Of a stretch of 64,000 bases of DNA, positions 29,356-39,440 are shown piece after piece. The notes below the pieces were generated by a model. It did not search any database. It saw only the letters and a list, made by a program, of their open reading frames with translations, and was not told the origin of the DNA. The stretch spans positions 1-64,000 of the forward strand of contig JAJCZM010000050.1 in assembly GCA_029262375.1 (NCBI GenBank), given 5' to 3'. The translations under genes were made by a program, and so were the position numbers. How positions within the stretch are numbered: position 1 is the first letter of the stretch; every line of letters begins with the position of its first letter. The stretch is from Deltaproteobacteria bacterium (GTDB lineage Bacteria; Desulfobacterota; Binatia; UBA1149; SPBQ01).

Positions 29356-31290
29356 TCATGCATCCGGCAACGATCCGGTACGGATCTCTACACGCCGTGG
29401 GACTGCGTCGCGCAGAAGATCGAGCGGACGAACTTCATCTACGAACGACGTAGTCACCCATTCACGGAGCTCCGCTCGGCGTCGGAAGTGCTCGCCAGGC
29501 GGCCCGAGAATGACGTCCCCGACAACCAGGCCGGCGTCGGCGGCGGGCGAGAACTCGTGGACGCGCGTCACGACGACAGCGCCACCGAGCAGGTCGAACT
29601 CGACGCGCATGGACGCATCCGCAGCCCGGTACTCCACGCCCAACCACCCCGGCAGTACAGCCGCGAGCAACGCCATTTCGTCGGCCAGCGGCGGGTACGG
29701 CTCGACGTCGTCTTTGCCATTGGGCCGCGGCGGCCGCGAAGGCAATTCGAATTGCTCGCACCGCTCGAGCGCCTCGTGCGCACGACGATCCTCCGATTGC
29801 GCGTGACGATCGAGATATACCAGACCGGCGATTCGAGTAAGAAGCATTCGGATACGCAGCGCGGCACCGAGACGGACCTGCATCCTGTAACTGGCGGCGC
29901 GCGCCTCGGTGCCCATGCGACGGTAGTCGAGAATCTTCTGCAGCGTCGTACGTTCGCTCGCACCGGTAGCCAGTGCGTAGGCGCGAAGCTCGTCAATGAG
30001 CAACATGAGCGTCGAGGCACGCCGTGTTTGGGGAAGACTGCGCAAGAACTCGAGATCCACGACTTCGCGCCAGTCGGAGTTCTCGGCGAGAAACGCCTGG
30101 TAGTTCTCCAGCGCCAGCTCGCGTGCCAACTGGTCCCACTGCCGAGCCGAGGCGCGCAGACTCTTGCTGAGAGCCGGCAGATTCTCCAGCCGGTCATTCA
30201 GCTCGGCCACGGTGCGGGGGCTGAACGATCCGTAGGCTCGGCCGATGGCGTCAACCTCAGCGAACAGCTTCGCGTAGTGCAAATCATCGGCCCAGGCTTG
30301 TTCGAGAAGCGAGTCGATCAACGCATCGCTCGGCACGCCGCGCGAACGGGCGGCCAATTTGAGTAGACTGGTCAGATGCGCGTCGCTCGTTCGGTGCGGC
30401 ACATCGGGCGTGCGATCGGTGAGAAGCACGCGATGATGAGCACTCTCGAACTCTCCGCTACGTCGGACCGCGTCGAGCAAACGGAACGAGTAGCCGACAT
30501 TCTCACGACCACGATTCTCTGCGTAGCAACCGTAGGCGAAGCGGTCGGCGGTGGACGCAAAGTAGCCGCAAACGTTCCCGTCAGGAGCGCCGCCTTCGGT
30601 GGTCGGTCTCATCGCGCGCGCGAACGCACCGGAGAAGCACTGCGACATCAACATCACGACGCGTGCATGCTCACGCACAGGCGCCAGCAGACGGATGAGA
30701 TCATCCACCACGAGATGCTCGTCCCATAGCACGATGGCGTTGTTATTGAGGTGAACAGGATCGCGACGCCCATGATCCGTTACATAGACGATGACGGTGT
30801 CGCCGGGACTCAAGATCTCCGCAACCGCGGCGAACCAAGCGCCGATCGCCTCACGGCTGGCGCGCTGTAGCACGGCGCCTTCCACCGTCGAATTGATCAG
30901 CTCGGGTTTCGGTCTGAATGCAGCACCCGGAGGGGAAGACTCGATGAGCCACCAATCGTCCTCGACCTGATCGATGATCGCCAGATCGGGCGCAGGGTCG
31001 GCACCGTCGCTCGCAAAGATGGCGATGTGTTCATCCGGGACCCCGCCATCGAGCAGGAGGCGGCGAACGCGCCGAATATGCTGCAGGTGAGAGCGATAGT
31101 TCTTCTCCGCGGACCCGCCTCCGTTTATCAACACGGCAAACACGCGACCGTCGTCACTGTCGTCGGACACCGGGCGTTGCATGGAGAATCGCGGTGCGGA
31201 TTCGCGGTCCGACTCGTCGGGCCCCGAGCAAGAAAACGCGACAGGGAGCAGCGACAATCCGAGAACGATGGCGAGACGGGTTGGTTTCAT
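29356..31290 (-). CDS. Caspase/legumain-like (C13/C14-fold) lipoprotein with C-terminal PDZ-like segment
   Basis: Lipobox-like LLPVAFSCSG; VFAVLINGGGSAEKNYRSHLQHI, VIVYVTDHGRRD (His), VVMLMSQCFSGAFARAM (Cys); tail ADAGLVVGDVILGPPGEHFRRRAELREWV. Confidence 0.65.
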   Translation of the reverse strand: MKPTRLAIVLGLSLLPVAFSCSGPDESDRESAPRFSMQRPVSDDSDDGRVFAVLINGGGSAEKNYRSHLQHIRRVRRLLLDGGVPDEHIAIFASDGADPAPDLAIIDQVEDDWWLIESSPPGAAFRPKPELINSTVEGAVLQRASREAIGAWFAAVAEILSPGDTVIVYVTDHGRRDPVHLNNNAIVLWDEHLVVDDLIRLLAPVREHARVVMLMSQCFSGAFARAMRPTTEGGAPDGNVCGYFASTADRFAYGCYAENRGRENVGYSFRLLDAVRRSGEFESAHHRVLLTDRTPDVPHRTSDAHLTSLLKLAARSRGVPSDALIDSLLEQAWADDLHYAKLFAEVDAIGRAYGSFSPRTVAELNDRLENLPALSKSLRASARQWDQLARELALENYQAFLAENSDWREVVDLEFLRSLPQTRRASTLMLLIDELRAYALATGASERTTLQKILDYRRMGTEARAASYRMQVRLGAALRIRMLLTRIAGLVYLDRHAQSEDRRAHEALERCEQFELPSRPPRPNGKDDVEPYPPLADEMALLAAVLPGWLGVEYRAADASMRVEFDLLGGAVVVTRVHEFSPAADAGLVVGDVILGPPGEHFRRRAELREWVTTSFVDEVRPLDLLRDAVPRRVEIRTGSLPDA

Positions 31291-31316
31291 GGCCGGGACC
31301 AGCCATCGTAGCGCCG

Positions 31317-32531
31317 ATGCCGCTGCCCGTCGTGTTGTCCGTCTACTGGTTTTTCTTGATGGGCGCACTCGGGATCTTCTTCCCCTACTACTCGCTGTAT
31401 CTATCGGAGACCGTCGGCCTCGACGCCACACACACCGGCATCGTGATGGGGGTCATGCCGCTGGCGGGCATGTTCACCCAGCCGCTTTGGGGACAGCTCG
31501 CCGACCGTACCGGCTCGCGTACCGCAGTGCTCGTCGTCCTGTCTTTCGGCACGGCCGCGGGCTTCGTGTCCCTGATGTTTGTGGACTCCTTCGTCGGCAT
31601 CGTGGCAGCCACGGCCTTCATGGCGATCTTCCTCGTCAGTACCGTACCGATGTTCGTCGCGGTATCCATGGCATCGCTCGGAACGAACGCGAGCAGGCAT
31701 TTCGGCTACTACCGTGTGTGGGGAACGATCGGCTACCTGGCCGCCGTCTGGTCGTTCCCGCGGCTGCTCGAAAGCGTACGTGCAAACGGCAGCGCCGACC
31801 TCGAAATCATGCTTCCCGTGACCGCCGCCCTGTACGCGACGGTGGGACTGCTTTCCTTCGCACTCCCCACCGAGGGCGCGGTGGCGACACGTGCTGTCCG
31901 CGGTGATTGGCGAATATTGCTGAGGCACAAGCCGTTCGTACGATTTCTGGGCTTTCTCTTCTGCGTCTACCTATTCCAGCAGGGGCCCATGGCTCTGTTT
32001 CCGTTGTTCGTGCTCGATCTCGGCGGCAGCACCGAGATGGTCAGCCGCATGTGGATCGTGATGGTACTTCTCGAAATCCCGTTGATTCCGCTGGCCGGTA
32101 TGGGGCTGGCCCGAATCGGCGCACGCGGCCTGCTGGCGGTCGGGGTGTTCGCAGGCGGTCTGCGATGGCTCGCGAGCGGCTTGGCCACGGACCTCGAAAC
32201 GATCTACGCCGTGCAAATCCTGCACGGCATCACGGTCACGGGCATCATCATCGGGGCGCCTCTGTACGTCGAACTGGTCGTGCCCGAGCGACTGCGCTCG
32301 ACGGGGCAGGCGCTGATCTCCACGGTGGGAATCAGCCTTGGCGGACTCCTGTCGAACGTTGGAACGGGGTGGATCATGCAGACGTTCGACGCACGCACGC
32401 CGGCAATAGTGGGCGGGATCGCCGGCATCTTACTGACCATCGCCCTTCCTTGGCTCGTGCCGAAAACGGCACCGGTCGAGCCGCTCGGAACCGATCACTT
32501 ACCGCCGGCCGAAACCGCGACCATGCCTTAA
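31317..32531 (+). CDS. MFS transporter (phenylpropionate/nucleoside:H+ symporter-like)
   Basis: About 12 TM; VVLSVYWFFLMGALGIFFPYYSLYLSETVGLDATHTGIVMGVMPLAGMFTQPLWGQLADRTGSR. Confidence 0.85.
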   Translation: MPLPVVLSVYWFFLMGALGIFFPYYSLYLSETVGLDATHTGIVMGVMPLAGMFTQPLWGQLADRTGSRTAVLVVLSFGTAAGFVSLMFVDSFVGIVAATAFMAIFLVSTVPMFVAVSMASLGTNASRHFGYYRVWGTIGYLAAVWSFPRLLESVRANGSADLEIMLPVTAALYATVGLLSFALPTEGAVATRAVRGDWRILLRHKPFVRFLGFLFCVYLFQQGPMALFPLFVLDLGGSTEMVSRMWIVMVLLEIPLIPLAGMGLARIGARGLLAVGVFAGGLRWLASGLATDLETIYAVQILHGITVTGIIIGAPLYVELVVPERLRSTGQALISTVGISLGGLLSNVGTGWIMQTFDARTPAIVGGIAGILLTIALPWLVPKTAPVEPLGTDHLPPAETATMP

Positions 32532-32548
32532 CCGGCGCGTTGCCGCGC

Positions 32549-33028
32549 TCAACGGTGAACGGCTGCGCTGGCCAACGCGTCTGCGTACTCGTTCCAGCGG
32601 CTGCCGTCGTGGGCCTTGATCCAGCGTAGCTCGACACCGGGATGCTCGTTGGCCAGCGCGTACAAGGTCTTCACCAGCTCGAGGTTCTTGATCTCGCCGC
32701 CCTTGCGCTTCCAGCCACGGCGCTCCCAACCGGCCGCCCACTGAGTGACGGTATCGACGCACAGTTTGCTGTCCGAGTAGACGACTACTTCGGCATCGCG
32801 ATCGAGCACGCGATACGCCTCGATCAACGCCATCAATTCCATTCGATTGTTGGTGGTATGGTCGGCCGAGCCGCTCCCTTCGGAGACGATTTCGTTGCCA
32901 CGGACCCAGACGAAGCCCCAGCCCCCCGGCCCGGGATTGCCCTCGCAACTGCCGTCGGTGAAGACGCCGTCGGTGGGACCGGCGTGATAGCGCTCCAGAA
33001 CTTCTCGGGTTGACGTGTTAGCAGGCAT
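32549..33028 (-). CDS. rnhA: Ribonuclease HI
   Basis: VFTDGSCEGNPGPGGWGFV...TTNNRMELMALIEAYRVL...VYSDSKLCVDTVTQWAAGWERRGWKRKGG. Confidence 0.96.
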   Translation of the reverse strand: MPANTSTREVLERYHAGPTDGVFTDGSCEGNPGPGGWGFVWVRGNEIVSEGSGSADHTTNNRMELMALIEAYRVLDRDAEVVVYSDSKLCVDTVTQWAAGWERRGWKRKGGEIKNLELVKTLYALANEHPGVELRWIKAHDGSRWNEYADALASAAVHR

Positions 33029-33085
33029 TGCCGACCTATATAGCGCTCGCCGACGCCGCTGTCAGCAAGGCAACGAACGTTCTCG

Positions 33086-34279
33086 TCAGCCATCCGCGAC
33101 CGCTTGGTCGAAAGACACTCCATCCGCGATCATCTGCGAGAAACGAATGAGATGACGAGGCCATCGAAACGTCAGCACCCCGACGAGTCGATCCGCGCGG
33201 CCGAACAGCGCCACGAACTTGAACTGGGCGGGGTCGCCGCGAACGATCTGCATGCGGTCGCCCTCACGCATCCGTCCTGCGAACTGAATCTTCACATCGT
33301 ACTGGTCCGACCAGAACATCGGGATGGGAGCGAAGGGTTCGTCGATCTTGGCGAGCATTCGCTTGGCTACGTAGACCGCTTGTTCGACGGCGTTCGTCCA
33401 GTGTTCCACGCGCATCTTTTCGTCGAAAAGCGCGTTGTACCAGCGGGCCACGTCACCGGCCGCGTAGATCCCTCGAGTACCGGTCTCACAGTAGCGATCG
33501 CAGACAACGCCGTCGTCTAACTCCAGACCGCTATCGTCAAGCCAGCCGGTTACCGGGACCGCACCGACGCCCAAGACCACGACATCGCATTCGACCGTGG
33601 TCCCATCGGTCAGCCGCACGCCGCTGACGCGGTCTGTTCCCAATACCGCTTCCACCGACACTCCACAGCGAAGATCTACGCCATTCGCCCGGTGAAGCGC
33701 AGCCGAGACCTCACCGAGTTCGCGCCCGAGACCGCGCATGAGCGGCACCGGTTGCGGCTCGACCAATACGACGTCCAATTCGAGCTGACGACAAGAGGCG
33801 GCGACTTCAGCACCGATGAACCCCGCCCCGACGACCACGACGCGCGTTGCCGTTTTCAGATCGCGCCGTAGCGCGAACGCATCGTCGCGTGTGCGCAGGT
33901 AGTGTACGCCGCTCGGCCCCTCGAGTGCGGAGACCCGACGGGCGGCAGCACCCGTAGCGATCAGCAGCCTATCGAATTCGACGCGATCGCAGTTATCGAG
34001 TGCAACGACTCGTTGAGCGAGCTCCAGAGCGCAGGCTCGGCGACCGAGCATGAGTTGCACATCGAGATCGTCGTACGATTGACGCCGCAGCGCGAGCCGC
34101 TCGCCATCCCACTCGCCACGCAGAACCTCTTTCGACAACGGCGGGCGATCGTATGGACGGTGCGACTCCTGCCCAACAAGCGTCAGCCGCCCCGCGTAGC
34201 CTTCGGCCCTCAGCGTTTCGACCGCACGCACCCCCGCCAGCGACGCGCCGACGACGACGATTCGTTCCAACTCTGCCAC
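33086..34279 (-). CDS. FAD-dependent NAD(P) oxidoreductase (ferredoxin reductase type)
   Basis: IVVVGASLAGVRAVETLRAEGYAGRLTLVGQESHRPYDRPPLSKEVL; VVVVGAGFIGAEVAASCRQLELDVVLVE. Confidence 0.9.
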   Translation of the reverse strand: MAELERIVVVGASLAGVRAVETLRAEGYAGRLTLVGQESHRPYDRPPLSKEVLRGEWDGERLALRRQSYDDLDVQLMLGRRACALELAQRVVALDNCDRVEFDRLLIATGAAARRVSALEGPSGVHYLRTRDDAFALRRDLKTATRVVVVGAGFIGAEVAASCRQLELDVVLVEPQPVPLMRGLGRELGEVSAALHRANGVDLRCGVSVEAVLGTDRVSGVRLTDGTTVECDVVVLGVGAVPVTGWLDDSGLELDDGVVCDRYCETGTRGIYAAGDVARWYNALFDEKMRVEHWTNAVEQAVYVAKRMLAKIDEPFAPIPMFWSDQYDVKIQFAGRMREGDRMQIVRGDPAQFKFVALFGRADRLVGVLTFRWPRHLIRFSQMIADGVSFDQAVADG

Positions 34280-34291
34280 GCGACTAGACGG

Positions 34292-35230
34292 CTACCGGAA
34301 CGCGGGAATCACGTCTTCCGCGAACCCCTGGATCATGTCACGCGCGAACGGTGCGGTCGTCATGAAGATGATGTGCGTCACGCCGAGTTCGCGATACTTG
34401 TGGGCTCGTTCGATGCACGCGTCCTTGCCGCCGCAGAACATCATGTCCTTCGCCGTTTCGGCCGGCACTTGATATGCCGCGCCGAGTAGCTCGGCGACGG
34501 CGTCCTGGACCGCCACGTCGTCGGTGTAGCAGAGCATCAGCATCGCAGTCTTCTCGATCTCATCGGTATCGCGCCCGACTCGATCGCCGTGCTCGCTGAT
34601 GACGTCGATCAGTTCCTTCATGTGCTCCGGTGATCCGAACGCGTTCCACATGTCGGCGTATTGCGCGACGAGCCGCAGCAGCACCTTTCGCCCTTCGCCG
34701 CCGATCATGATCGGGACCTTCTTCTGGATGGGCGCCGGAACACAGTGGGCGTCACTGACCTGGTAGTGCTTGCCATCAAGCGTGACGCGATCCCCGGCGA
34801 GCATGCCGGTGATGATCTGAAGCGACTCTTCGAGAGCCCGCAGACGACCGCCGACGCTCTTGAATTCGAAGCCGAGACTACGGTGTTCCTCCTCGAACCA
34901 GCCGGCGCCGATCCCGAGATTCAGACGCCCACCGGAAATATGATCGACCGTCGCGGCCGTCTTCGCGGTCAGCGAGGGGTGCCGATACGTATTGCCGTTG
35001 ACGAGCGCGCCAATCCGCGCGTTCTTCGTCACCTGCGCCATCGCGGCCAGGGTAGTCCAGCCTTCCAGACAAGGACCGTTCGGATCGCTCAGGATCGGGT
35101 AGAAGTGGTCAAAGTTCCAGAGGGAGTCGTAGCCCCATTCGTCGCACTCGCGCCAGAGACGACTCATGTCGGACCACTCGAGATTCTGTTGCCCTGTCTG
35201 GATTCCAAATCGCATGGGATGATCAGCCAT
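34292..35230 (-). CDS. LLM class (probably F420-dependent) oxidoreductase
   Basis: MRFGIQTGQQNLEWSDMSRLWRECDEWGYDSLWNFDHFYPI; GGRLNLGIGAGWFEEEH. Confidence 0.9.
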   Translation of the reverse strand: MADHPMRFGIQTGQQNLEWSDMSRLWRECDEWGYDSLWNFDHFYPILSDPNGPCLEGWTTLAAMAQVTKNARIGALVNGNTYRHPSLTAKTAATVDHISGGRLNLGIGAGWFEEEHRSLGFEFKSVGGRLRALEESLQIITGMLAGDRVTLDGKHYQVSDAHCVPAPIQKKVPIMIGGEGRKVLLRLVAQYADMWNAFGSPEHMKELIDVISEHGDRVGRDTDEIEKTAMLMLCYTDDVAVQDAVAELLGAAYQVPAETAKDMMFCGGKDACIERAHKYRELGVTHIIFMTTAPFARDMIQGFAEDVIPAFR

Positions 35231-35441
35231 GACTCGTATCTAATCGGGCCGGCCCACCGGACACAACGTGTCCGCGACGGCAACCGCATACAGGCGAGTC
35301 GGTTGCCATTTGGCGAAAAACCATGAGCCAACACTTGAAGTCAACGTGTCTACAGGAGTACAACAATTGGGCCGGTTCGTTTTCTTAGTGCGCGCTCCAA
35401 TCGGGGTGCGGGAGGCGACAGAGAAGAGGTAGGAGATCACG

Positions 35442-36218
35442 ATGAGCGCTGTCTCTGCTGCGCAGGCGGCCCTTGACCCCAGCTATATAATTGACGGTCG
35501 AGAGATCGGCACTCCGGTGCTCGTCAACCGTGCTGTGTCCTCCACCGCGATATTCCTCGTGTCGGCCTCCAAAGCACGCCGCTATATTCCGCGCCGTGAT
35601 CTCGCACCGGCCGAGCTCCTTCCCGGCCGGGCCGGATTTTGCCTCAAGTGCACGCACTACATTGATGGCGATCTCGGTCCCCACAGCGAAATCTCCATGG
35701 AATTCCTAGTCCGCCGGAACGGAAGGAAAAGCCGACGCAATGACACTTCCAAGCCGCGCCCGCTGGGCGACACGCTTGCGTTTCTACGCAGCGCACTGCC
35801 CTCGTACGTCCACCGCCGCTTTGTGAGTGACGGGTTCCCCGCGAAAGCGGCACGCGAAATCTGGGGTATCGACGCCGTCGTCGGCCAGGTCTCCGCGGAA
35901 ACCGTCGGCACGCGCTATCAAGGCAAGCTGGTACTGGACGGCCAACACGTTCTCACGTTCTCGGTTCCGTTCGGCGGCAAACGTGTCATTCCCGAGAATG
36001 AGCAGTTCCTCTACACACACATCGGCGGACAACTGTGCGAAATCGCAACAGCGAGCGCATCAGAGAAAGTGGGCATCCATCTGGGCGGCGCCCGCGTAAC
36101 GCTGGGGAACCATGCGCTGAGCGGCGAACTCGGCAACCTCGGCCTGCCGAAACGTGCGTTCGCCAGCGTCTGGCGCGGTCTCGTACGACGACGCGTCGAA
36201 GCACCCTACCCGGTCTAG
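35442..36218 (+). CDS. Acetoacetate decarboxylase-like family protein
   Basis: SSTAIFLVSASKARRYIPRRDLAPAELLPGRAGFCLKCTHYIDGDLGPHSEISMEFLVRR; ADC-fold motif. Confidence 0.6.
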   Translation: MSAVSAAQAALDPSYIIDGREIGTPVLVNRAVSSTAIFLVSASKARRYIPRRDLAPAELLPGRAGFCLKCTHYIDGDLGPHSEISMEFLVRRNGRKSRRNDTSKPRPLGDTLAFLRSALPSYVHRRFVSDGFPAKAAREIWGIDAVVGQVSAETVGTRYQGKLVLDGQHVLTFSVPFGGKRVIPENEQFLYTHIGGQLCEIATASASEKVGIHLGGARVTLGNHALSGELGNLGLPKRAFASVWRGLVRRRVEAPYPV

Positions 36219-36408
36219 CAGACGACTTCGTCGGGCGGCCCGGCCGCCGTCGCCATCCGTCGCGCCCCAGTCTTCATTGATTGCGGCCGGCCTTCCCCCG
36301 TTCGGGGGAGCGGGTCGCGCGCGGTTGAGCGATTATGCCCTTCCCGAGCGCAATCGCCCCGGAAAACCCTTTGTCGGCGCGTAGCCCTCAGTGTTAGCGT
36401 ATCCGCTC

Positions 36409-37305
36409 ATGGCTCGGCCGATCACCAGCAGCGAGTTCGCCCAGCAACTCGACCGTCTCGCCCATCGCCACGCGGAGCCCGTCGCGGGATTCTTCGGACC
36501 CGGCAGTATCACCTGGCAGATCAACAGAGACTCGGTCACCTATATAGGCGGGCTGCGCGCGCTCCTCATGCAGATCGCCCACCCGAAGGTCGCACAGGGG
36601 GTCGCCGACCACAGCAACTACAAAGAGGATCCGTTCGGGCGCCTATTCAGGACCTTCGACACCGTTCACGACCTGGTGTTCGGGGATCGCGAGACCGCGA
36701 TGACGGCGGCAACTCGCCTACACAGCGTCCATCAGCGTGTCGGCGGAACTCTCGCGGAGCCCGTTCCATGGCCGCATACACGCAAGTACGCCGCCAACGA
36801 CCCGGAGCTGCTGCGCTGGGTTTACGCCACGCTGGTCGATTCAGCCATGGTCACGCACCGGCTGCTACTCCCGGATCTCGAGCCACACGAGTGGGAACGC
36901 TACTATCAGGAGAGCAAGATCTTCGGCCAGCTCTGCGGTGTGTCGCCCGACGACCTGCCGCGCACGCTACCCGACTTTCGCGTCTGGATGCGACAGACGG
37001 TCGATGGCCCTACGCTACATGTCGGGGATACCGCACGAGAGATCGCAGACGCGGTCATCAAAGGGCCGCCGCTGATGTATCCGTTGCGACCAAGCAACTA
37101 CGTCCTCGCTGCCGGTATGCTTCCCGGTCGAATGCGCGAAGCGTTCGGCCTCGGATGGAGCCTTCCCGTGCGCGCGAGCTACACCTTCGGCGTCCTCGCG
37201 ACCCGCACACTGATGCGCAATGTCCCGCTGACCCTGCGCTCCCTCCCGGTAGCCCGCCGCGCCGAGCGCCGTTGCGCCAACCCGGTGCTAAGGCGCGCGG
37301 CGTAG
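36409..37305 (+). CDS. Oxygenase MpaB family (DUF2236) protein
   Basis: GGLRALLMQIAHPKVAQGVADHSNYKEDPFGRLFRTFDTVHDLVFGD...VHQRVGGT...PELLRWVYATLVDSAMV. Confidence 0.9.
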   Translation: MARPITSSEFAQQLDRLAHRHAEPVAGFFGPGSITWQINRDSVTYIGGLRALLMQIAHPKVAQGVADHSNYKEDPFGRLFRTFDTVHDLVFGDRETAMTAATRLHSVHQRVGGTLAEPVPWPHTRKYAANDPELLRWVYATLVDSAMVTHRLLLPDLEPHEWERYYQESKIFGQLCGVSPDDLPRTLPDFRVWMRQTVDGPTLHVGDTAREIADAVIKGPPLMYPLRPSNYVLAAGMLPGRMREAFGLGWSLPVRASYTFGVLATRTLMRNVPLTLRSLPVARRAERRCANPVLRRAA

Positions 37306-37449
37306 CCGAGCGCGCCGCCTTATGGCTCGCGCGGCCTAGCGCAACCGCCTCTCAACGCCACTCACACATTTTGATGATCGCCCCGACGACCGTAGTATGC
37401 CCCGGCCGCGCGGCGCCTATCCAAGACGCCGCGCGCAGGGAGAGGAAGC

Positions 37450-38319
37450 ATGGGGATGCCCACTGACATCGGAATCGTAGACTTGATGCTCGGCATACCG
37501 TCGGATCAGCAGGAGCGCTGGTACGATTTCATGAAACCGCAGCTACTCGACGAAGAGAGCCGCAAAATGTTCTCCTTCCCCGCCGAGTACATGTTCAAGG
37601 ACGTCCCCCGCACCGGAGCGAAGGACGACTTCACTCGATACACAATCGATCAGATGGACAAGCACGGCATCGAGAAGGCGCTGATCGGCTTTAGTTTCGC
37701 GAACGAAGAATCGATCGAGGCCGTACGCAACCATCCCGAGCGGCTGCTCGGCTCGTATCAGGTCGAACCGAATCTCGGCATGGAAGGCGTACGCAATCTA
37801 CGACGTGCGGTTGAGGAATTCGGCTGCGTCGCCGCAACGGCCTTTCCGGCCGGATATCTGCCTCAGGTGGCGATCAACGACAAGAAGTTCTATCCGCTTT
37901 ACGCGGCTTGTGTGGACCTCGACGTGCCGATCTTCGTCTGCGCGGGCGTTCCCGGACCACGTCTCCCGATGGGTTGCCAAGAGGTCAGCCTGATCGACGA
38001 AGTCTGCTATTTCTTCCCCGAGATGAAGTTCGTCACGCGCCACGGGTGCGAACCGTGGACCGATCTTGCCGTGAAGCTGATGCTCAAGTACCCGAACCTC
38101 TACTACTCGACCAGTGCCTTCGCACCGAAGCACTACCCCAGCGACATCATCGAGTACGCAAACTCGCGCGGCGCCAACAAGATCATGTACGCCGGTTACT
38201 TCCCGATGGGCCTCTCGCTCGAGCGCATATTCAGCGACATGCAGCACGTACCGTTCAACGACGATGTGTGGCCCAAGTTCTTGAGAGAGAACGCAATGAA
38301 GCTACTCAAACTCGGCTGA
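37450..38319 (+). CDS. Amidohydrolase (metal-dependent TIM-barrel) family protein
   Basis: MPTDIGIVDLMLGIPSDQQERWYDFMKPQL...KYPNLYYSTSAFAPKHYPSDIIEYANSRGANKIMYAGYFPMGLSLER. Confidence 0.82.
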   Translation: MGMPTDIGIVDLMLGIPSDQQERWYDFMKPQLLDEESRKMFSFPAEYMFKDVPRTGAKDDFTRYTIDQMDKHGIEKALIGFSFANEESIEAVRNHPERLLGSYQVEPNLGMEGVRNLRRAVEEFGCVAATAFPAGYLPQVAINDKKFYPLYAACVDLDVPIFVCAGVPGPRLPMGCQEVSLIDEVCYFFPEMKFVTRHGCEPWTDLAVKLMLKYPNLYYSTSAFAPKHYPSDIIEYANSRGANKIMYAGYFPMGLSLERIFSDMQHVPFNDDVWPKFLRENAMKLLKLG

Positions 38320-38669
38320 GTCACGCTCAGGCGTCACATCGACGCAGCGCGGCTGTCAGTAATTTAGCGCGCGCCGGGCGGTCCGGACGCTCGGCCAACG
38401 TCGCACGCATATCAGACGTCATGCGGTCGCGCGCAATCTGCAACCTAGAGTTCGCCAACGAGCTCGGCGACGAGAGCGAGACGCCGAAACGGCGCTCGCA
38501 TGCACCACAACGGCCGTTCTCAGCAACTCGGCGTGCAGGTCCTTGCTGCGATCATGAGGTATCCGCCACGGCACAGGCCGTGCCGCTTGCAGCATTTCTC
38601 GTCGGCAACCGCTATCGGCGGCACGCCAATTGCTCGAACCTCGGGACCGATTGGGCGGGAGACAAGGCA

Positions 38670-38876
38670 ATGCAGGCGATTCATCGACTGGTTCACGAAC
38701 TCATAGAGGACGAAAACGGCAACTCGGTAACCGAGTACGCGATGATCATCGCGGTCACTGTCGTCTTCGTCATGTTCGGAGTTTCGAACATAGAACACCC
38801 GATCGACCAATTCTTCGCCGAGGCCGGCGATCTATTCGATGAGCTCGTCGCCGAATCGTCGTCTTCCTCTTCATAG
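38670..38876 (+). CDS. Flp/Fap-type pilin-like small protein
   Basis: MQAIHRLVHELIEDENGNSVTEYAMIIAVTVVFVMFGVSN...; Flp prepilin motif with Gly at -1 and E5-Y6. Confidence 0.75.
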   Translation: MQAIHRLVHELIEDENGNSVTEYAMIIAVTVVFVMFGVSNIEHPIDQFFAEAGDLFDELVAESSSSSS

Positions 38877-39146
38877 GATCGATCGAGAACCCGTCACGCA
38901 ACTAACACCGAACGGACAACCCCGTAAAAACGGCCGCAAGTAAAACGACATGAACCACGCCACACACCACGAAGTGGCCGTGCTCAGCACGAACACCTCG
39001 ACCTGTAGATTCCTTTTGAAAACGATGTTCGCCAATGTCCTAGCGCATGGCGGTGCGTCGGCAGACCCCAACGATCAATCATCTGGCACCGTGCGTGCAA
39101 CACGAGAAGGCAACCGCCGCCCCCGTGGGCGGCACGGAGCAAAGAG

Positions 39147-39314
39147 ATGACACTGCTCAAACAGCTTCTCGAAGACGAAAGCGCGGTATCGCTGACGCAC
39201 TACACCATGGTCTTCGCCATCGTTGCGGTGGCTTCGATCGGTGCGATGAACGTATTCATTGAGTCATTCAGCGGAATGGTCGATCGCGTAGGCGGAGTGC
39301 TAGACAACGTGTAA
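39147..39314 (+). CDS. Degenerate Flp/Fap-type pilin-like small protein (55 aa)
   Basis: MTLLKQLLEDESAVSLTHYTMVFAIVAVASIGAMNVFIESFSGMVDRVGGVLDNV*; not in ORF track; aligns with the preceding pilin but with A at -1 and H at +5. Confidence 0.65.
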   Translation: MTLLKQLLEDESAVSLTHYTMVFAIVAVASIGAMNVFIESFSGMVDRVGGVLDNV

Positions 39315-39440
39315 CACCACCAACGCGCGCGAGGCCTGCTTTCGGCCTCCCGCTTTGGGCATCGCCACGACCCGCTTTCACCCACGGACGGTCGGGCGCA
39401 TGATGATCGCGCACGCGGCAAAAGGCGTGCGGAGGTCGCC

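Noticed and set aside
36292-36309. TCCCCC-gttc-GGGGGA hairpin as a terminator
   Set aside because: Stem is good but no T-tract follows on either strand; not called.
38320-38669. Riboswitch upstream of the Flp pilin
   Set aside because: Only a short CGGCAC-aggcc-GTGCCG hairpin was visible; no match to a known riboswitch consensus such as GEMM could be made by eye.
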